A stretch of DNA of 64,000 bases from Polynucleobacter sp. MWH-Berg-3C6 (GTDB lineage: Bacteria; Pseudomonadota; Gammaproteobacteria; Burkholderiales; Burkholderiaceae): contig NZ_JACVPN010000005.1 of the NCBI RefSeq assembly GCF_018881855.1, forward strand, positions 1 to 64,000, written 5' to 3'. A model generated the notes under the pieces. It worked only from the letters and a program-made list of their open reading frames with translations. It made no database searches and was not told the DNA's origin. This document shows positions 43,901 to 58,900 of the stretch, one piece after another. Made by a program: the position numbers and the translations under genes. Position 1 is the first letter of the stretch. Each line of letters starts with the position of its first letter.

Positions 43901-46900
43901 TAACAGTCAGCGCCTTAGGGGTAATGTCAGCTGTTAAGCCTGTTGGCTGTGTCAGGGTGTAGTTACCAAGACTGTTATTTGTCAATGCATCTGTAATAGT
44001 CACTGTCAGACCAGAACCTACATTAGCAGAACTGAAAGTGCCAGCCTGAGTTAAACCAGTAGTTGTATCACCAGCAATACGGCCCACTAAAGTGCCGCCC
44101 GTTACAGTGGCAGTAGTTGTACCGTCATAGGTTTTGTTGGCTACTGCAGTACCAGTAACGGTTAATGCCTTAGGAGTGATATTGGCTGTCAATCCAGTCG
44201 GCTGTATGAGCGTGTAATTATCGGCCGCTGAACCACTAAGGGAGTTCGCAGCAGTCACTACTAAGTTATTGCCAACGTTTACCTGGCTAAACGTGCCAGC
44301 TTGTGTCAGTGTGAGATTGGCGCTATCGGCGCTAACTACCCCATTAAGCGTACCACCACTAAAACTTGCCACGTTAGTACCATCATAGGTTTTATTCGCT
44401 GCGGTAGCGCCGGTAATCGTTAGGGATGCTTTGGTAATAATGCCGTTTGTGCCAGTAACGCTCGCTGGGAACGAATAATTACCGGCATCTGCACCACCAA
44501 GAACAATCGTGCTAATGGTGTAGGACAAACCAGTGCCAGCATTAGCAATAGTGTAAGCACCAGAGCCGCTAATGCTTAGTTGATCGCCCGTAATAGCGTT
44601 GCTTGCTGTTAGGGTCTTACCAGTAATTGCAGTACTAGCGTCATACACCTTAGTTTGTGTTGGTGCATTAATAGTCAGCGCCAATGGAGTAATGGAAATT
44701 GTGCCTGGCACGACCAAAATTGGATAGCCTGTAGCATAGTTTGTAGAGAAGCCGGGGTTGGTCACTACTGTGGTTGACGGTGTGAATGTATAGCTACCCA
44801 CGTTTAAGTAGCCACCAGTACTGCTATTAGCTGCAGTTAATGTTGGTGGTGTAATGGTGAGGGTGTAGTTACCTTGAGTTGCGCCTGGCTTGGTATCGGT
44901 TGCGATCCAAGTATTCGCTGATGAGCCAGCCGATATATTCAGAGTAATGATTGATGCTGATAGGGAGCAATCAGCGCCGATTGTGCAATAAGATGCAGAC
45001 ACGGATGCAGCGGCAGCAATATTAGAACTTGTTAAGGTGCCATACGCTCTTGAAGTATTGGCTACTGTAATGAGCAACTGGCCCTGAGCCATGATCGTAA
45101 AGCTGGCTGTCGCTGGAACAATGGTGTAATTTGCAGCTGTTGCACTTGGAGTCAGAGTGTAAGTGGCACCTGCCACTTCACCCGCTGCACGGGTGACGCC
45201 TGCATTACTTAGAACGCTCGATGTATCAGCACCTTTGAGGCCAGATAAGGTATATGTGAAGCTTGGATCAGATTGACCTACAAACTTAGCTGAGGCGTTT
45301 ACAGTCATCGTCAAGGTAGCTGGAGTGATTGTGCCAGTAGCACTTACAGAAGTTGGCAATGCATAGTTGGATAAATTTGTGCTACCGGTAGCAATATAGT
45401 TACTAGGGCTTAATGAAGCAGTAACTGTTGTTGCATTGGCAACGTTTGCACTGTTATAGGTGGCATTAACCTGATTAATATAAGCACCCTGCCCGCTCAC
45501 GAATCCAGCGAGAGTGTAGCTACCAGCGTTACTACTGGTTCCAGCCGTTAAGCTTGCGGCATTGCTACCGTCATATTCTTTGGTTTGGCTAGCAATAGAA
45601 ACCGTAATTGGTGCAGGCGTAATATTGGCAGTAAATCCTGTTGGCTGAGTGAGCGTATAGTTGCCAGCAGCATTGTTAGTAAGCGAGTTAGCAACCGTTA
45701 CGGCGAGACCTGTACCCGCATTAGACTGACTAAAGCTTGCGGCTTGATTTAATCCAACCGTGTCTCCAGAAATTACCCCTACTAAGCTACCGCCAGAGAT
45801 GGCGGCTGTAGTTGTGCCGTCATAGACCTTATTAGCAATCACAGTTCCGGCCACTGTCAGTGCCTTAGGCGTGATATTTGCGGTAATGCCGCTAGGTTGG
45901 GTCAATGTGTAATTGCCAGCAGCAGAACCACTGATGCTGTCATTCATAACGATGGCAATGGCGTTACCAGCATTGGCAGAGGTGAATGTAGCCGACTTCG
46001 TGAAAGTCACATTAGCTGCATCAGATGCTACTAGACCAACCAAAGTGCCGGCTGTTACTGTAGCTGACGTTGTACCGTCATAGACCTTATCGGAAACCGT
46101 CGTACCGGTAACAGTCAATCCTTTTGGTGTGATGTTGGCACTTAATCCGCTTGGCTGAACAATGGTGTAGTTGGAAGCAGCAGTACCTGTAATGCTATCA
46201 ATTACAGTCACGGGAATACTATTACCAACACTGGCGCTTGAGAAATTAGCACTCTGAGTTAATGTCACGTTTGCAGCATCAGCACTGACTAAGCCAACTA
46301 AGGTACCGGTAGTAGCGACTGCCGCAGTTGTTCCATCATAGACTTTATTGCTAACAGTAATGCCACTCACTGTTAATGACTTAGGCGTGATGTTAGCGCT
46401 TAGGCCAGTTGGCTGAATAATGGAGTAATTGCTAGCCGATGTACCGCTCAGAGTATTTGCTGCTGTCACGGTAATGCTGTTACCGACAGCACTTTGAGCA
46501 AAGCTACCCGCCTGAGCAAGACTAACAACATCTGAACCAAGTACTCCAACTAAAGCGCCGCCAGTAATCGTTGCGGTGGTCGTGCCATCGTAGACCTTAT
46601 TGGCAACTACTGAACCGCTACCTACGGTCAAGGCTTTTGCAGTAATGGTGGCAACGTTCTTGGTATTGCCTGTCGTCGCGTTATAGGCAGAATTAATACT
46701 GTAGTTGCTAAGTGATGCAGTACCACCGCTACTCACAATCGAAGTAACATAGTTACTGCCGTTATTGGCTACGTTTGCATTGTTAACTGTAGCACTAGAT
46801 AGGCCTGTAATAGTTTGTCCTGCTACTAAGCCCGTTACTGTAAATGCACTTGGGGTAACAGTAGTGGTGCCGTTGTATTCAGCGGTTATGGTAATTCCCA

Positions 46901-49900
46901 GTGGGGCTGGAGTGACGATAGCCGTAATACCGCTTGGCTGAACTAAGATGTAGTTTGCAGCAGATGCGCCGGTGATGGTGTTGTTAATAATCACCGAGGC
47001 TGTATTGCTGACATTGGCGCTAGTAAGTACGGCCGACTGTACTAAATTGACCGTATCACCTGAAGTCACTCCAACTAGAGTTCCGCCTGTAATGGTGATC
47101 GCGGTAGTGCCGTCATATACCTTGGTTACTGCAACCGTACCGGTAACAGTCAATACTTTTTGACTTGCAGCTACTAGAGTTGCAATATTTTGGCCAATAC
47201 CGGATGTGGCGCTATAGCTGGGTGCAAAGGCATAGTTTGTTGCTAGCGCTGTTCCACCAGAAATCACAATACTGGTCACGAAGTTGCTGCCATTACTGCC
47301 AATGCTAGAGCTATTAACAGTAACGCTGCTCAATCCAGTAATGGTCTGACCGCCGATTAAGCCATTAATCGTATAAGAAATCGGAGTGATGTTATTAGTG
47401 CCATTGGCAACACCCACTACTGATATTCCTAACATTGCCGGAGTGATATTGGCTGTAATACCCGTTGGCTGTATTAAGCGATAGTTACTTGCTGCCACAC
47501 CCGTAATGGAGTCATTCACAATAATGATGATGCCGTTACTGACGTTTGGTGATGAGAAGCTACCAGCCTGGATCAGGGTCACTCTATTAGCATCACCAGC
47601 AACCAAGCCAATCAGAGCACCGCCAGTAAGCGTTGCATTCGTTGTGCCGTCATAGGTTTTATGAGCAACCGTGCCATCACTAACAGTTAAAGTCTTAGGT
47701 GTGATTGCTGCGGTCACACCTGTAGGCTGAACCAAGGTGTAGTTACCACTGGATGCCCCTGAAATACTATCGTTTACCAAGACAGTCACTGCTGTACCAA
47801 CGTTAGCGCTATTAAATGTACCAGCCTGTTTGAGACTTACTACATCACCACCCACCACTCCAACCAAGGATCCGCCCCAAACATTGACACTAGTTGTGCC
47901 GTCATACACCTTAGAATCCGCAAGCGTGCCGGTTACAGTCAATGTTTTAGTAGACAGTGTGACGGTATTTAAACCCGTACCTGCGGTTGCACTAGTAACA
48001 GTGTTAAATGCGTAATTGCTTGCTAGTGCTGTCCCACTGCCAATCACAATCGAACGTACAAAGTTGCTGCTATTGGCAGCGACATTAATATTGGCCACAG
48101 TGGCACCTGAAATAGCACTAATAGTTTCGCCATTAACTAAGCCAGTCAGAGTGAATGATGTTGGCGTAACCGTAGTTGAGCCACTATATACAGCAGCCAG
48201 CGTGATGCCCAAAGGTGCTGGAGTGATATTGGCAATCACTCCAGTAGGCTGAGTTAAGGCATAGTTTGCGCTTGCACTACCACTAATACTATTTGTAAGA
48301 GTGACTCCGATACCAGCGCCTGCATTTGCAGTGGTAAAGCTACCAGCTTTTATTAAAGCTACGTTCGCTATATCAGAACTCAAAACACCAACCAAAGTAC
48401 CGCCCGTTACAGTGGCAGTAGTTGTACCATCATAGACCTTGTTTGCAACTGTAGTACCAGTAACAGTCAATGTTTTGGGCGTGATATTAGCAGTCACATT
48501 GGCTGGCTGGGTCAAGATATAGTTTGATGCTGCTGGACCATTTAAGCTATTGCTAATTGTGACACTGATGGCATTAGCTACATTGCTTTGTGCAAAACTA
48601 CCTGACTGAATTAAGTTTACGTTTGCAAGGTCAGCAGTAACAACACCTACCAAAGTTCCACCCGCAATAGTTGCTGCAGTAGTGCCGTCATAGACTTTAT
48701 TAGCAGCAACTGTAGTACCACCTACCATGAGCACCTTTTGGGAGATATTGGCAGTAATCCCTGTAGGCTGAGTTAAGGTGTAATTACCACTAGCAGATCC
48801 TGAAATACTGGCCACCATCACCAAGGCTACATTATTAGCCGCATTCGGTGAAACAAATGTAGCAGTTTGAGCAAGGGTGACATTAGCCAGATCCCCTGTT
48901 GCCACCCCAACTAAGGATCCGCCACTCACATTAGCGCTCTTCGTGCCATCATAGGTTTTAGCAGCGATGGTGATGCCGGTCACTGTCAAGGCTTTTGGTG
49001 TCAGCGTGACAGTATTTTGAGTATTACTACTAACCGTGTTGTAAGCAGGAGTGATAACGTAGTTACCAATCGATGCAGTACCTCCGCCAAGAGTAATTGC
49101 CGTGACATAGTTACTGTTGTTGGCCGATACATTGATTGCATTGATCGTTGCAGAACTAATACTGCTAATTGTTTGGCTATTGACTAAGCCAGTGACAGTA
49201 AAGGCTGTTGGAGTAACTGTCGTAGTGCCACTATAAATAGCATTAATAGTTACACCTAATGGTGCTGGAGTAATAGAGACCCTATTGGTTGCAGCGCTTT
49301 GTGATGTATTAACTGGTAAGCCATTAGTTAAGGTGCTATTGAATGTGCCATTTATTAAGTAATTGAGTGAAGAGAATGTATTGACACCGGTTGCAGTACC
49401 AGCAATCGCGGTAACGTAGGCGCTTGCAGCATTAGCATTTGCAGAACTCACTGTGACGTTGGTAATCGTATCCCATGCTGCCAAACCTGTTGTGACGATA
49501 GTTGCATTTTGATTTGAATACGAAGTTGTGCCGTTATACACGCCGCTAACGGTAATACCTAATACTGTTGGTGTAATCGTATAAGTCCGCCCTGCTGGCA
49601 CTACCGTGACTGCTGAACCATCGGTTGCTGATACGCTAGCTGCAGTGAGGGCTGTGTTAGTCTGCACTGCATTGGCATTAGCACCGTTTGAGGCTGTAGT
49701 ACCCCCTACTGTTGGGCTAAACATCAGCACTGATTTAACGTATACCGGTGTAGTCGTGGTGACACCAAAGCTTGCAGTGATTGAACCTGTATAGCTCACT
49801 GTCGAGTTAGCCTGCAACCAAGCATTGGCTGAGGCTGAGTTATAGCCTGTGCCATAGGCTGCAGAATAGTTGGAATTGAGGGTGACAGAAATAGCCAGAG

Positions 49901-52900
49901 TATTAGTGAGTCTCTGACGATAGTTAATGAAGTTGCCGCTGACATAGCCAGAGGCCTTCACCAGTGCGCCGCCAAGAATGCCATAGGAGATATTTTTGGT
50001 AGCATCAGCATTTGCAGTGGTAATGCCGATGGCATTGGCAATTGTGCAACCAGTGGTACAGGCTGCATTCTCAGGAGCCGCCATGGAGATGCCCACTACC
50101 CCACCAGTATTGGTAATGGTGCCAACGGCTGTAACGTTACCGCCCGTAGTTGTACCCGCAGCTATACCATCACCACCCGTAATTCGAATACCATCAACAC
50201 CAGAGTTCGTTACACCGGCAAGGCTGACGTTACCAACAGAATCAACGATGACGCCACCTACTGTTCCTGAATTCTGAATAAGCGCAGCAGTAGTGATATT
50301 TCCACTAGTACCTAGACCGGTTAAGTAGACACCAGCAGCGCCGGTAATGGTTGCAGATGCTACAGTATTAATTGCCTGGCCACTTACCGCAGTTGAGTGG
50401 CCGTTAAATGTAATTACACCGTATGTCGCGTTGGTTGCACTCATCACTGCCGCAGCATTGCTAGCGTAAATTCCAAAATTAGCGGTTGAGCTTCCAGTGA
50501 TAGTAATTGCGCCGCTAGTAGTTCTAATTACTGCGGAGTAATTCACGCCAGAAGAATTACTTGAGACGCCGTTGATCACGATATTGCCAGTAGCATAAAT
50601 TGCGTTGTTAATACCGATACCAACGTTTGAAGCTGTTGCTAAGGTAGATAAATTATTAGTAGTGGGGTTAATAAAGCCGCTTACTGGAGTGCAACCCGTA
50701 CCAGTGCAACCGAAGGTGTTATCGAGCAACACATAGCCTGGCAAGGACAAACTTGAGGTGCCAATTACATCGGGGTCAATGACAGACCCTGCTGATTTAG
50801 CGATGTAATTAATAATAGAGTTTGCGCCTGAAGTGAAGGTAAGCGCTCCACCAGTAATATTAGAAGCCCTAGTGCCCCTCGTGGTGTCATAAATCACATT
50901 GGCTATTGGCACACCCGTATTCGCCACCAGAGCAATCGCACCAGTTTGGTTGATGATGTTATTTGAGGTAAAGGTGATATTGCTACCAGCCGCATTGTCT
51001 GTAATGGCGCCGGTTTGGGTAATACCAGTGGTGCCCCCTCCTGCGACGTTATTCGCTGTTACCGTGAGGTTGCTACCGCCGGCATTAATCGTTACTGCAC
51101 CGAGTGAGACGATAGTTGATGCTGCGCCGCCGTTACCAGTGATCGTGACGTTGTTAGCTGTAATGAGGCCAGTTACTGTTACGACTGTTGCGGTTGCGGC
51201 TGCAGTTGTTTGCGTGCCTGTGATCGTCACTACTCCACCGGTGATGGCGCCAGTGTCGTTGATAGCTGAACCTGTGGTGACAGTTGCATTGATCGTTACC
51301 GCTTGGCCAGTAGCGGTAATAGCGCCTGAGCTGGTATACCCAGTGCCTGTCTGACCATTCACAGTAATAGTAACGCCACCAGCACTAGAGGCGATGGTAT
51401 TGGCGCCTTGCACAAAACCTATGCCCGTACCATTGGCTACTGCATTAATCGTCACACCAGTAGTACCCGCTAAAGTACCAGCAGATAATGCGCCGCCTAA
51501 AGTAATCGCATTACCGTTCACTGCAGCATTAGCTGGTGTTGTAGCCGTTGCGCAGCCTAGGCAGGTGTTATCTAACAGGATGTAACCAGGGACGGTAATG
51601 GCTGGTGGCGAGATCGTGCCGCCATTGGTCTTGATGATGTAATTAATGGCTGAGGTAGATCCAGCGGTAATCGTTAAGGCAGCGCTACTAATAGTCGAAG
51701 TCTTATTACCAGTAGTAGTGTCATAAATAATATTGGATGCCGTACCGCTGGTGTTTGCTGCTAAGCTGATTGCACCGTTCTGGCTAATATTGTTATTATA
51801 GATAAAGCTGATGTTTGAGCCACTCACTCCAGTAATTGCGCCAGACTGATAGATACCACCTGCAGTACCTGGGGTAGCGATCACATTACCGGTAACCGTG
51901 ATGCTGCCACCTGTGGCGCCAGTATTAATGGTCAGAGCAGCGATTTGCACAGCATAAGCAGGCGCGCCAGATGAGGTGCCGGTGATCGTGATGTTATTGG
52001 CAGTGATTAAAGTGGTGCCGTATACGCCATAACCAGTAGTAGTTCCCCCCGTTAAGGTAATGTTGCTACCCGTTGATGTCATTACTGCAGAGTAACCAAT
52101 GCCTTGGGAGCCGCTAGAGACGCCGTTTTCAGTAATGGCACCAGTGGCATAGATCGCGTTATTGATTGTCAAACCAATAGACGCTGTTGCTAATGAGGCT
52201 AGATTATTCGTAGTGGTATTAATAAAGCCGCTAGCTGGTGTGCAGCCTGTGCCAGTGCAACCGAAGGTGTTATCGATCAATACATAACCAGGTAATGCTA
52301 GGGTTGAACTGCCGATCGCACCTGGATTAATAGCTGAGCCAGCAGACTTCACAATGTAGTTAATACCTGAAGCATTAGTGCCAGCAGCAATTGTTAAGGT
52401 GCCAGTGGTGATATTAGAAGCTTTAGTACCGGAGGTCGTATCGTAGGTGATGTTTGCTGCAGTGCCACCCGTATTCGCCACCAGAGCAATCGCACCAGTT
52501 TGGTTGATGATGTTATTTGAGGTAAAGGTGATATTGCTACCAGCCGCATTGTCTGTAATGGCGCCGGTTTGGGTAATACCAGTGGTGCCCCCTCCTGCGA
52601 CGTTATTCGCTGTTACCGTGAGGTTGCTACCGCCGGCATTAATCGTTACTGCACCGAGTGAGACGATAGTTGATGCTGCGCCGCCGTTACCAGTGATCGT
52701 GACGTTGTTAGCTGTAATGAGGCCAGTTACTGTTACGACTGTTGCGGTTGCGGCTGCAGTTGTTTGCGTGCCTGTGATCGTCACTACTCCACCGGTGATG
52801 GCGCCAGTGTCGTTGATAGCTGAACCTGTGGTGACAGTTGCATTGATCGTTACCGCTTGGCCAGTAGCGGTAATAGCGCCTGAGCTGGTATACCCAGTGC

Positions 52901-55900
52901 CTGTCTGACCATTCACAGTAATAGTAACGCCACCAGCACTAGAGGCGATGGTATTGGCGCCTTGCACAAAACCTATGCCCGTACCATTGGCTACTGCATT
53001 AATCGTCACACCAGTAGTACCCGCTAAAGTACCAGCAGATAATGCGCCGCCTAAAGTAATCGCATTACCGTTCACTGCAGCATTAGCTGGTGTTGTAGCC
53101 GTTGCGCAGCCTAGGCAGGTGTTATCTAACAGGATGTAACCAGGGACGGTAATGGCTGGTGGCGAGATCGTGCCGCCATTGGTCTTGATGATGTAATTAA
53201 TGGCTGAGGTAGATCCAGCGGTAATCGTTAAGGCAGCGCTACTAATAGTCGAAGTCTTATTACCAGTAGTAGTGTCATAAATAATATTGGATGCCGTACC
53301 GCTGGTGTTTGCTGCTAAGCTGATTGCACCGTTCTGGCTAATATTGTTATTAGAGATAAAGCTGATGTTTGAGCCACTCACTCCAGTAATTGCGCCAGAC
53401 TGATAGATACCACCTGCAGTACCTGGGGTAGCGATCACATTACCGGTAACCGTGATGCTGCCACCTGTGGCGCCAGTATTAATGGTCAGAGCAGCGATTT
53501 GCACAGCATAAGCAGGCGCGCCAGATGAGGTGCCGGTGATCGTGATGTTATTGGCAGTGATTAAAGTGGTGCCGTATACGCCATAACCAGTAGTAGTTCC
53601 CCCCGTTAAGGTAATGTTGCTACCCGTTGATGTCATTACTGCAGAGTAACCAATGCCTTGGGAGCCGCTAGAGACGCCGTTTTCAGTAATGGCACCAGTG
53701 GCATAGATCGCGTTATTGATTGTCAAACCAATAGACGCTGTTGCTAATGAGGCTAGATTATTCGTAGTGGTATTAATAAAGCCGCTAGCTGGTGTGCAGC
53801 CTGTGCCAGTGCAACCGAAGGTGTTATCGATCAATACATAACCAGGTAATGCTAGGGTTGAACTGCCGATCGCACCTGGATTAATAGCTGAGCCAGCAGA
53901 CTTCACAATGTAGTTAATACCTGAAGCATTAGTGCCAGCAGCAATTGTTAAGGTGCCAGTGGTGATATTAGAAGCTTTAGTACCGGAGGTCGTATCGTAG
54001 GTGATGTTTGCTGCAGTGCCACCCGTATTCGCCACCAGAGCAATCGCACCAGTTTGGTTGATGATGCCGTTACTAATAAATTTGATATTAGAACCGACTG
54101 CGTTGTCAGTGATAGCTCCTGCCTGGTAGATGCCGGTATCTGTATTGGTATTTACAGTCCCAGTAACGTTTAGATTCGTGCCGCCAGCCACGATCGTCAT
54201 CGTATTGAGATAAACGGCATAAGTACCACCGACTTCTGAACCAATCACGTCAATTGACTTGGCGGTAATAGAATTATTGGGACCTAGCTCAACACCATTA
54301 CCTGTCGTTGTTGAAATACCAGTGATATTCACTGCCCCACTATTGGCAGTAATTGGAGTAACGACCCATCCACCACCATTGAAGTTACTTACTGCTAAAC
54401 CTGTTGTCGTAGTTCCTGATAGATTAATGTTGGCTGATGTAGAAGTTAAACCTGACTGCAATAAGATTGCACCGCCACCCGAACCACTACCGCCCGCATT
54501 AACCGCAGTAATTGTGATTGAATTCAGAGCAAAAATATTGCCAGTGATATTAATGCCGTTGCTAGTTGTCACTAGTGCTGCCCAACCAGAGAGCGCGCTA
54601 TTTATATATCCACTAACCGGTGTACAGCCATACCCAGCACACCCATAAGTGTTATCAAATAAGACATATCCAGGTAAAGGTACGCCACTAGTACCAATAG
54701 GAGATGTTGTTAAAGCTGCACCAGCTGAAATTTCAATATAGTTAATTGCTGATGTTGAGCCAGCAGTAAGATTTAATGTGCCAGTAGCGGATATTATTGA
54801 AGTCTTGTTGCCCGATGTCACATCATAGGTAATATTGGCAGCTGTGCCGCTAGTATTTGCAGGCAAGCTAATCGCACCGTTTTGATTGATATTGTTATTA
54901 GAAATAAAGCTGACGCTTGAGCCGTTCGCACCGGTAATAGCCCCAGCCTGATAAATGCCGCCAGCCGCCCCAGGAGTGCCAATTACATTACCGGTAACCG
55001 TGATGCTGCCATTAGTAGCACCACTATTAATGGTTAATGCCCCTAGATATACATTCCAGGCAGCCGCTACAGAGGAGGTACCGGTAATCGTGATGCTATT
55101 AGCTGTAATAGATGCGGAGCCAGCATACACGCCATAATTATTTGTAGTTCCACCATTGAGAATGACTGCGCCATCCGTAGACGTAAGAGCCACAGAGTAA
55201 CCAACCCCTTGATTATTATTACTTACGCCATTCGCCGTAATTGAATTTATGGCATAGATTAAGTTGTTGATAGTGATGCCAACTGAGCTAGTCGCTAAGG
55301 CAGCTAAATTATTGGTGGTTGTATTAATAAAGCCGGTAATTTGGGTGCAACTTGCACCGGAACATCCATATGTGTTGTCTAGCAATATATAGCCAGGCAA
55401 TGGAACGGTGCTACTTCCGATAGTATTCGGATTAATCGGTGAACCTGATGATTTGGCAATGTAATTGATTGCGGATAAATTAGTACCTGTAGCGATACTC
55501 AATGCACCCATCGTGATCGTAGAGCTCTTATCACCACTTGTGGTGTTATACGTAATAGAAGCTGCAGTACCACCCGTATTCGCTACCAGACTGATTGCGC
55601 CATTTTGGCTGATGATACCGTTGGTAATAAAGCTGATGTTTGAGCCTACTGCATTATCAGTAATGGCGCCGCTTTGATAAATACCGGTATGCGTAGTCGC
55701 TCCTACAGTACCAGTGACATTCAGGTTCGTACCACCTGCTACGATTGTTAAGGTATTGAGATATACAGCATAAGTGCCACCAACTTCGGAGCCAATAACG
55801 GTAATCGATTTAGCACTAATGGAGTTATTGGGGCCAAGGTAAACACCATCACCAGTAGTAGTGGATGTTCCAGTAATGTTAACTGCCCCACTATTAGCAA

Positions 55901-58900
55901 CGATTGGACTAACACCCCAGACGCTGGTTAGGTTAGAGACACCTCTACCAGTCGTGGTAGTGCCGGTAATATTAATATTACCCGTCGTTGCTGTTAGACC
56001 AGCCATCACCATGACAGCACCATTACTACCTGCATTAATGCCGTTGATCGTAATTGCTGTGCCACTCAGAGCGGTATTGATCGTAATACCATTGCTAGTA
56101 GTAACTAATGTTGCCCAGCTTGTTAGGTTCTTATTGAGATAACCCGTTACTGGCGTGCAACCTGAGCCTGAGCAGCCAAAGGTGTTATCTAAGGTAATCG
56201 TTCCTGGAACACTCACTGCACCACCAACTGTAATCGCACCTCCAGAAGCGAGCAGCGCGTAATTAATACCCGAAGTAGAGCCTGCGGTAATATTTAACGG
56301 TGCGGTACTAATGGTGGTGAGCTTATTACCAGTCGTCACGTCATAGATCACATTCGATGCACTACCGCTCGTATTGGCCGCTAAAGTGATCGTGCCATTT
56401 TGATCAATGCGATTATTGGAGATAAAGCTAATGTTTGAGCCATTAGCACCGGTAATGGCGCCTGACTGAGTGATGCCATTCGCAGCACCCGGAGTGCCAA
56501 TCACATTGCCGGTAACCGTGATGCTGCCACCCGTTGCAGCGCTGTTGATTGTTAAAGCAGCAAGCTGAACATCCCACCCTGCAGTAGCAACAGTTGAGGT
56601 GCCCGTCACCGAGATGCTGTTGGCGGTAATGAGGGATGATGGGTTATAGACACCATAGTTATTCGTTGTTGCGCCATTGAGTGTGACCGCCCCACCGGTA
56701 GATGTCATGACTGCCGAGATACCAATACCTTGGTTAGCGTTAGCAGCGCCACTCACGGTAATAGCACCCGTGGCATAAATAGCATTGTTCAGAGTTACAC
56801 CAACTGAGCCTGTTGCTAAGGTAGCTAAATTATTGGTGGTTGTATTAATAAAGCCGGTAACTGGAGTGCAGCCTGTGCCGGTGCAACCAAAGGTATTGTC
56901 AATCGAGACATAACCAGGAAGCGCAACAGAGGTACTTGCAATAGTGCCTGGATTAATCGCAGAACCAAGTGATTTAGCAATATAGTTAATCGCCGCAGTT
57001 GATCCTGAGCCGATGGTCAGAGCACCGGTAGTGATATTGGAGTTCTTGTTGCCTGAGGTGGTGTCGAAGGTGATGGCTGTAGCAGTGCTACCCGTATTCG
57101 CTACCAGACTGATTGCGCCATTTTGGCTGATGATACCGTTGGTAATAAAGCTGATGTTTGAGCCTACTGCATTATCAGTAATGGCGCCGCTTTGATAAAT
57201 ACCGGTATGCGTAGTCGCTCCTACAGTACCAGTGACATTCAGGTTCGTACCACCTGCTACGATTGTTAAGGTATTGAGATATACAGCATAAGTGCCACCA
57301 ACTTCGGAGCCAATAACGGTAATCGATTTAGCACTAATGGAGTTATTGGGGCCAAGGTAAACACCATCACCAGTAGTAGTGGATGTTCCAGTAATGTTAA
57401 CTGCCCCACTATTAGCAACGATTGGACTAACACCCCAGACGCTGGTTAGGTTAGAGACACCTCTACCAGTCGTGGTAGTGCCGGTAATATTAATATTACC
57501 CGTCGTTGCTGTTAGACCAGCCATCACCATGACAGCACCATTACTACCTGCATTAATGCCGTTGATCGTAATTGCTGTGCCACTCAGAGCGGTATTGATC
57601 GTAATACCATTGCTAGTAGTAACTAATGTTGCCCAGCTTGTTAGGTTCTTATTGAGATAACCCGTTACTGGCGTGCAACCTGAGCCTGAGCAGCCAAAGG
57701 TGTTATCTAAGGTAATCGTTCCTGGAACACTCACTGCACCACCAACTGTAATCGCACCTCCAGAAGCGAGCAGCGCGTAATTAATACCCGAAGTAGAGCC
57801 TGCGGTAATATTTAACGGTGCGGTACTAATGGTGGTGAGCTTATTACCAGTCGTCACGTCATAGATCACATTCGATGCACTACCGCTCGTATTGGCCGCT
57901 AAAGTGATCGTGCCATTTTGATCAATGCGATTATTGGAGATAAAGCTAATGTTTGAGCCATTAGCACCGGTAATGGCGCCTGACTGAGTGATGCCATTCG
58001 CAGCACCCGGAGTGCCAATCACATTGCCGGTAACCGTGATGCTGCCACCCGTTGCAGCGCTGTTGATTGTTAAAGCAGCAAGCTGAACATCCCACCCTGC
58101 AGTAGCAACAGTTGAGGTGCCCGTCACCGAGATGCTGTTGGCGGTAATGAGGGATGATGGGTTATAGACACCATAGTTATTCGTTGTTGCGCCATTGAGT
58201 GTGACCGCCCCACCGGTAGATGTCATGACTGCCGAGATACCAATACCTTGGTTAGCGTTAGCAGCGCCACTCACGGTAATAGCACCCGTGGCATAAATAG
58301 CATTGTTCAGAGTTACACCAACTGAGCCTGTTGCTAAGGTAGCTAAATTATTGGTGGTTGTATTAATAAAGCCGGTAACTGGAGTGCAGCCTGTGCCGGT
58401 GCAACCAAAGGTATTGTCAATCGAGACATAACCAGGAAGCGCAACAGAGGTACTTGCAATAGTGCCTGGATTAATCGCAGAACCAAGTGATTTAGCAATA
58501 TAGTTAATCGCCGCAGTTGATCCTGAGCCGATGGTCAGAGCACCGGTAGTGATATTGGAGTTCTTGTTGCCTGAGGTGGTGTCGAAGGTGATGGCTGTAG
58601 CAGTGCTACTTCTATTTGCGGCTAAGGTAATGGCGCCAGTTTGATTAATAACGCCATTACTTATGAACGTAATGTTAGTCCCATTAGCTCCAGTGATAGC
58701 GCCTGTATCAGCAATCGCTGCCACTCCTGGATTGGCAGTATTGGTTGCAATAAGCGTAATTGGTGCACCTGTTCCTGTCACTGTCATGGCGCCACTCATG
58801 CTGATAGTGGCATTACCATTGCCTGGGGCAGAAGTACCAGTAATAAAGATTCCAGTTGCCGCAGAAATACTAGCGTTATCCCAAAATGCAAAATTACCAG

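Noticed and set aside
50912..58608. Regular repeats considered as a CRISPR-like array
   Set aside because: The units are 1.5 kb coding repeats in a single open frame, not short repeats with unique spacers.
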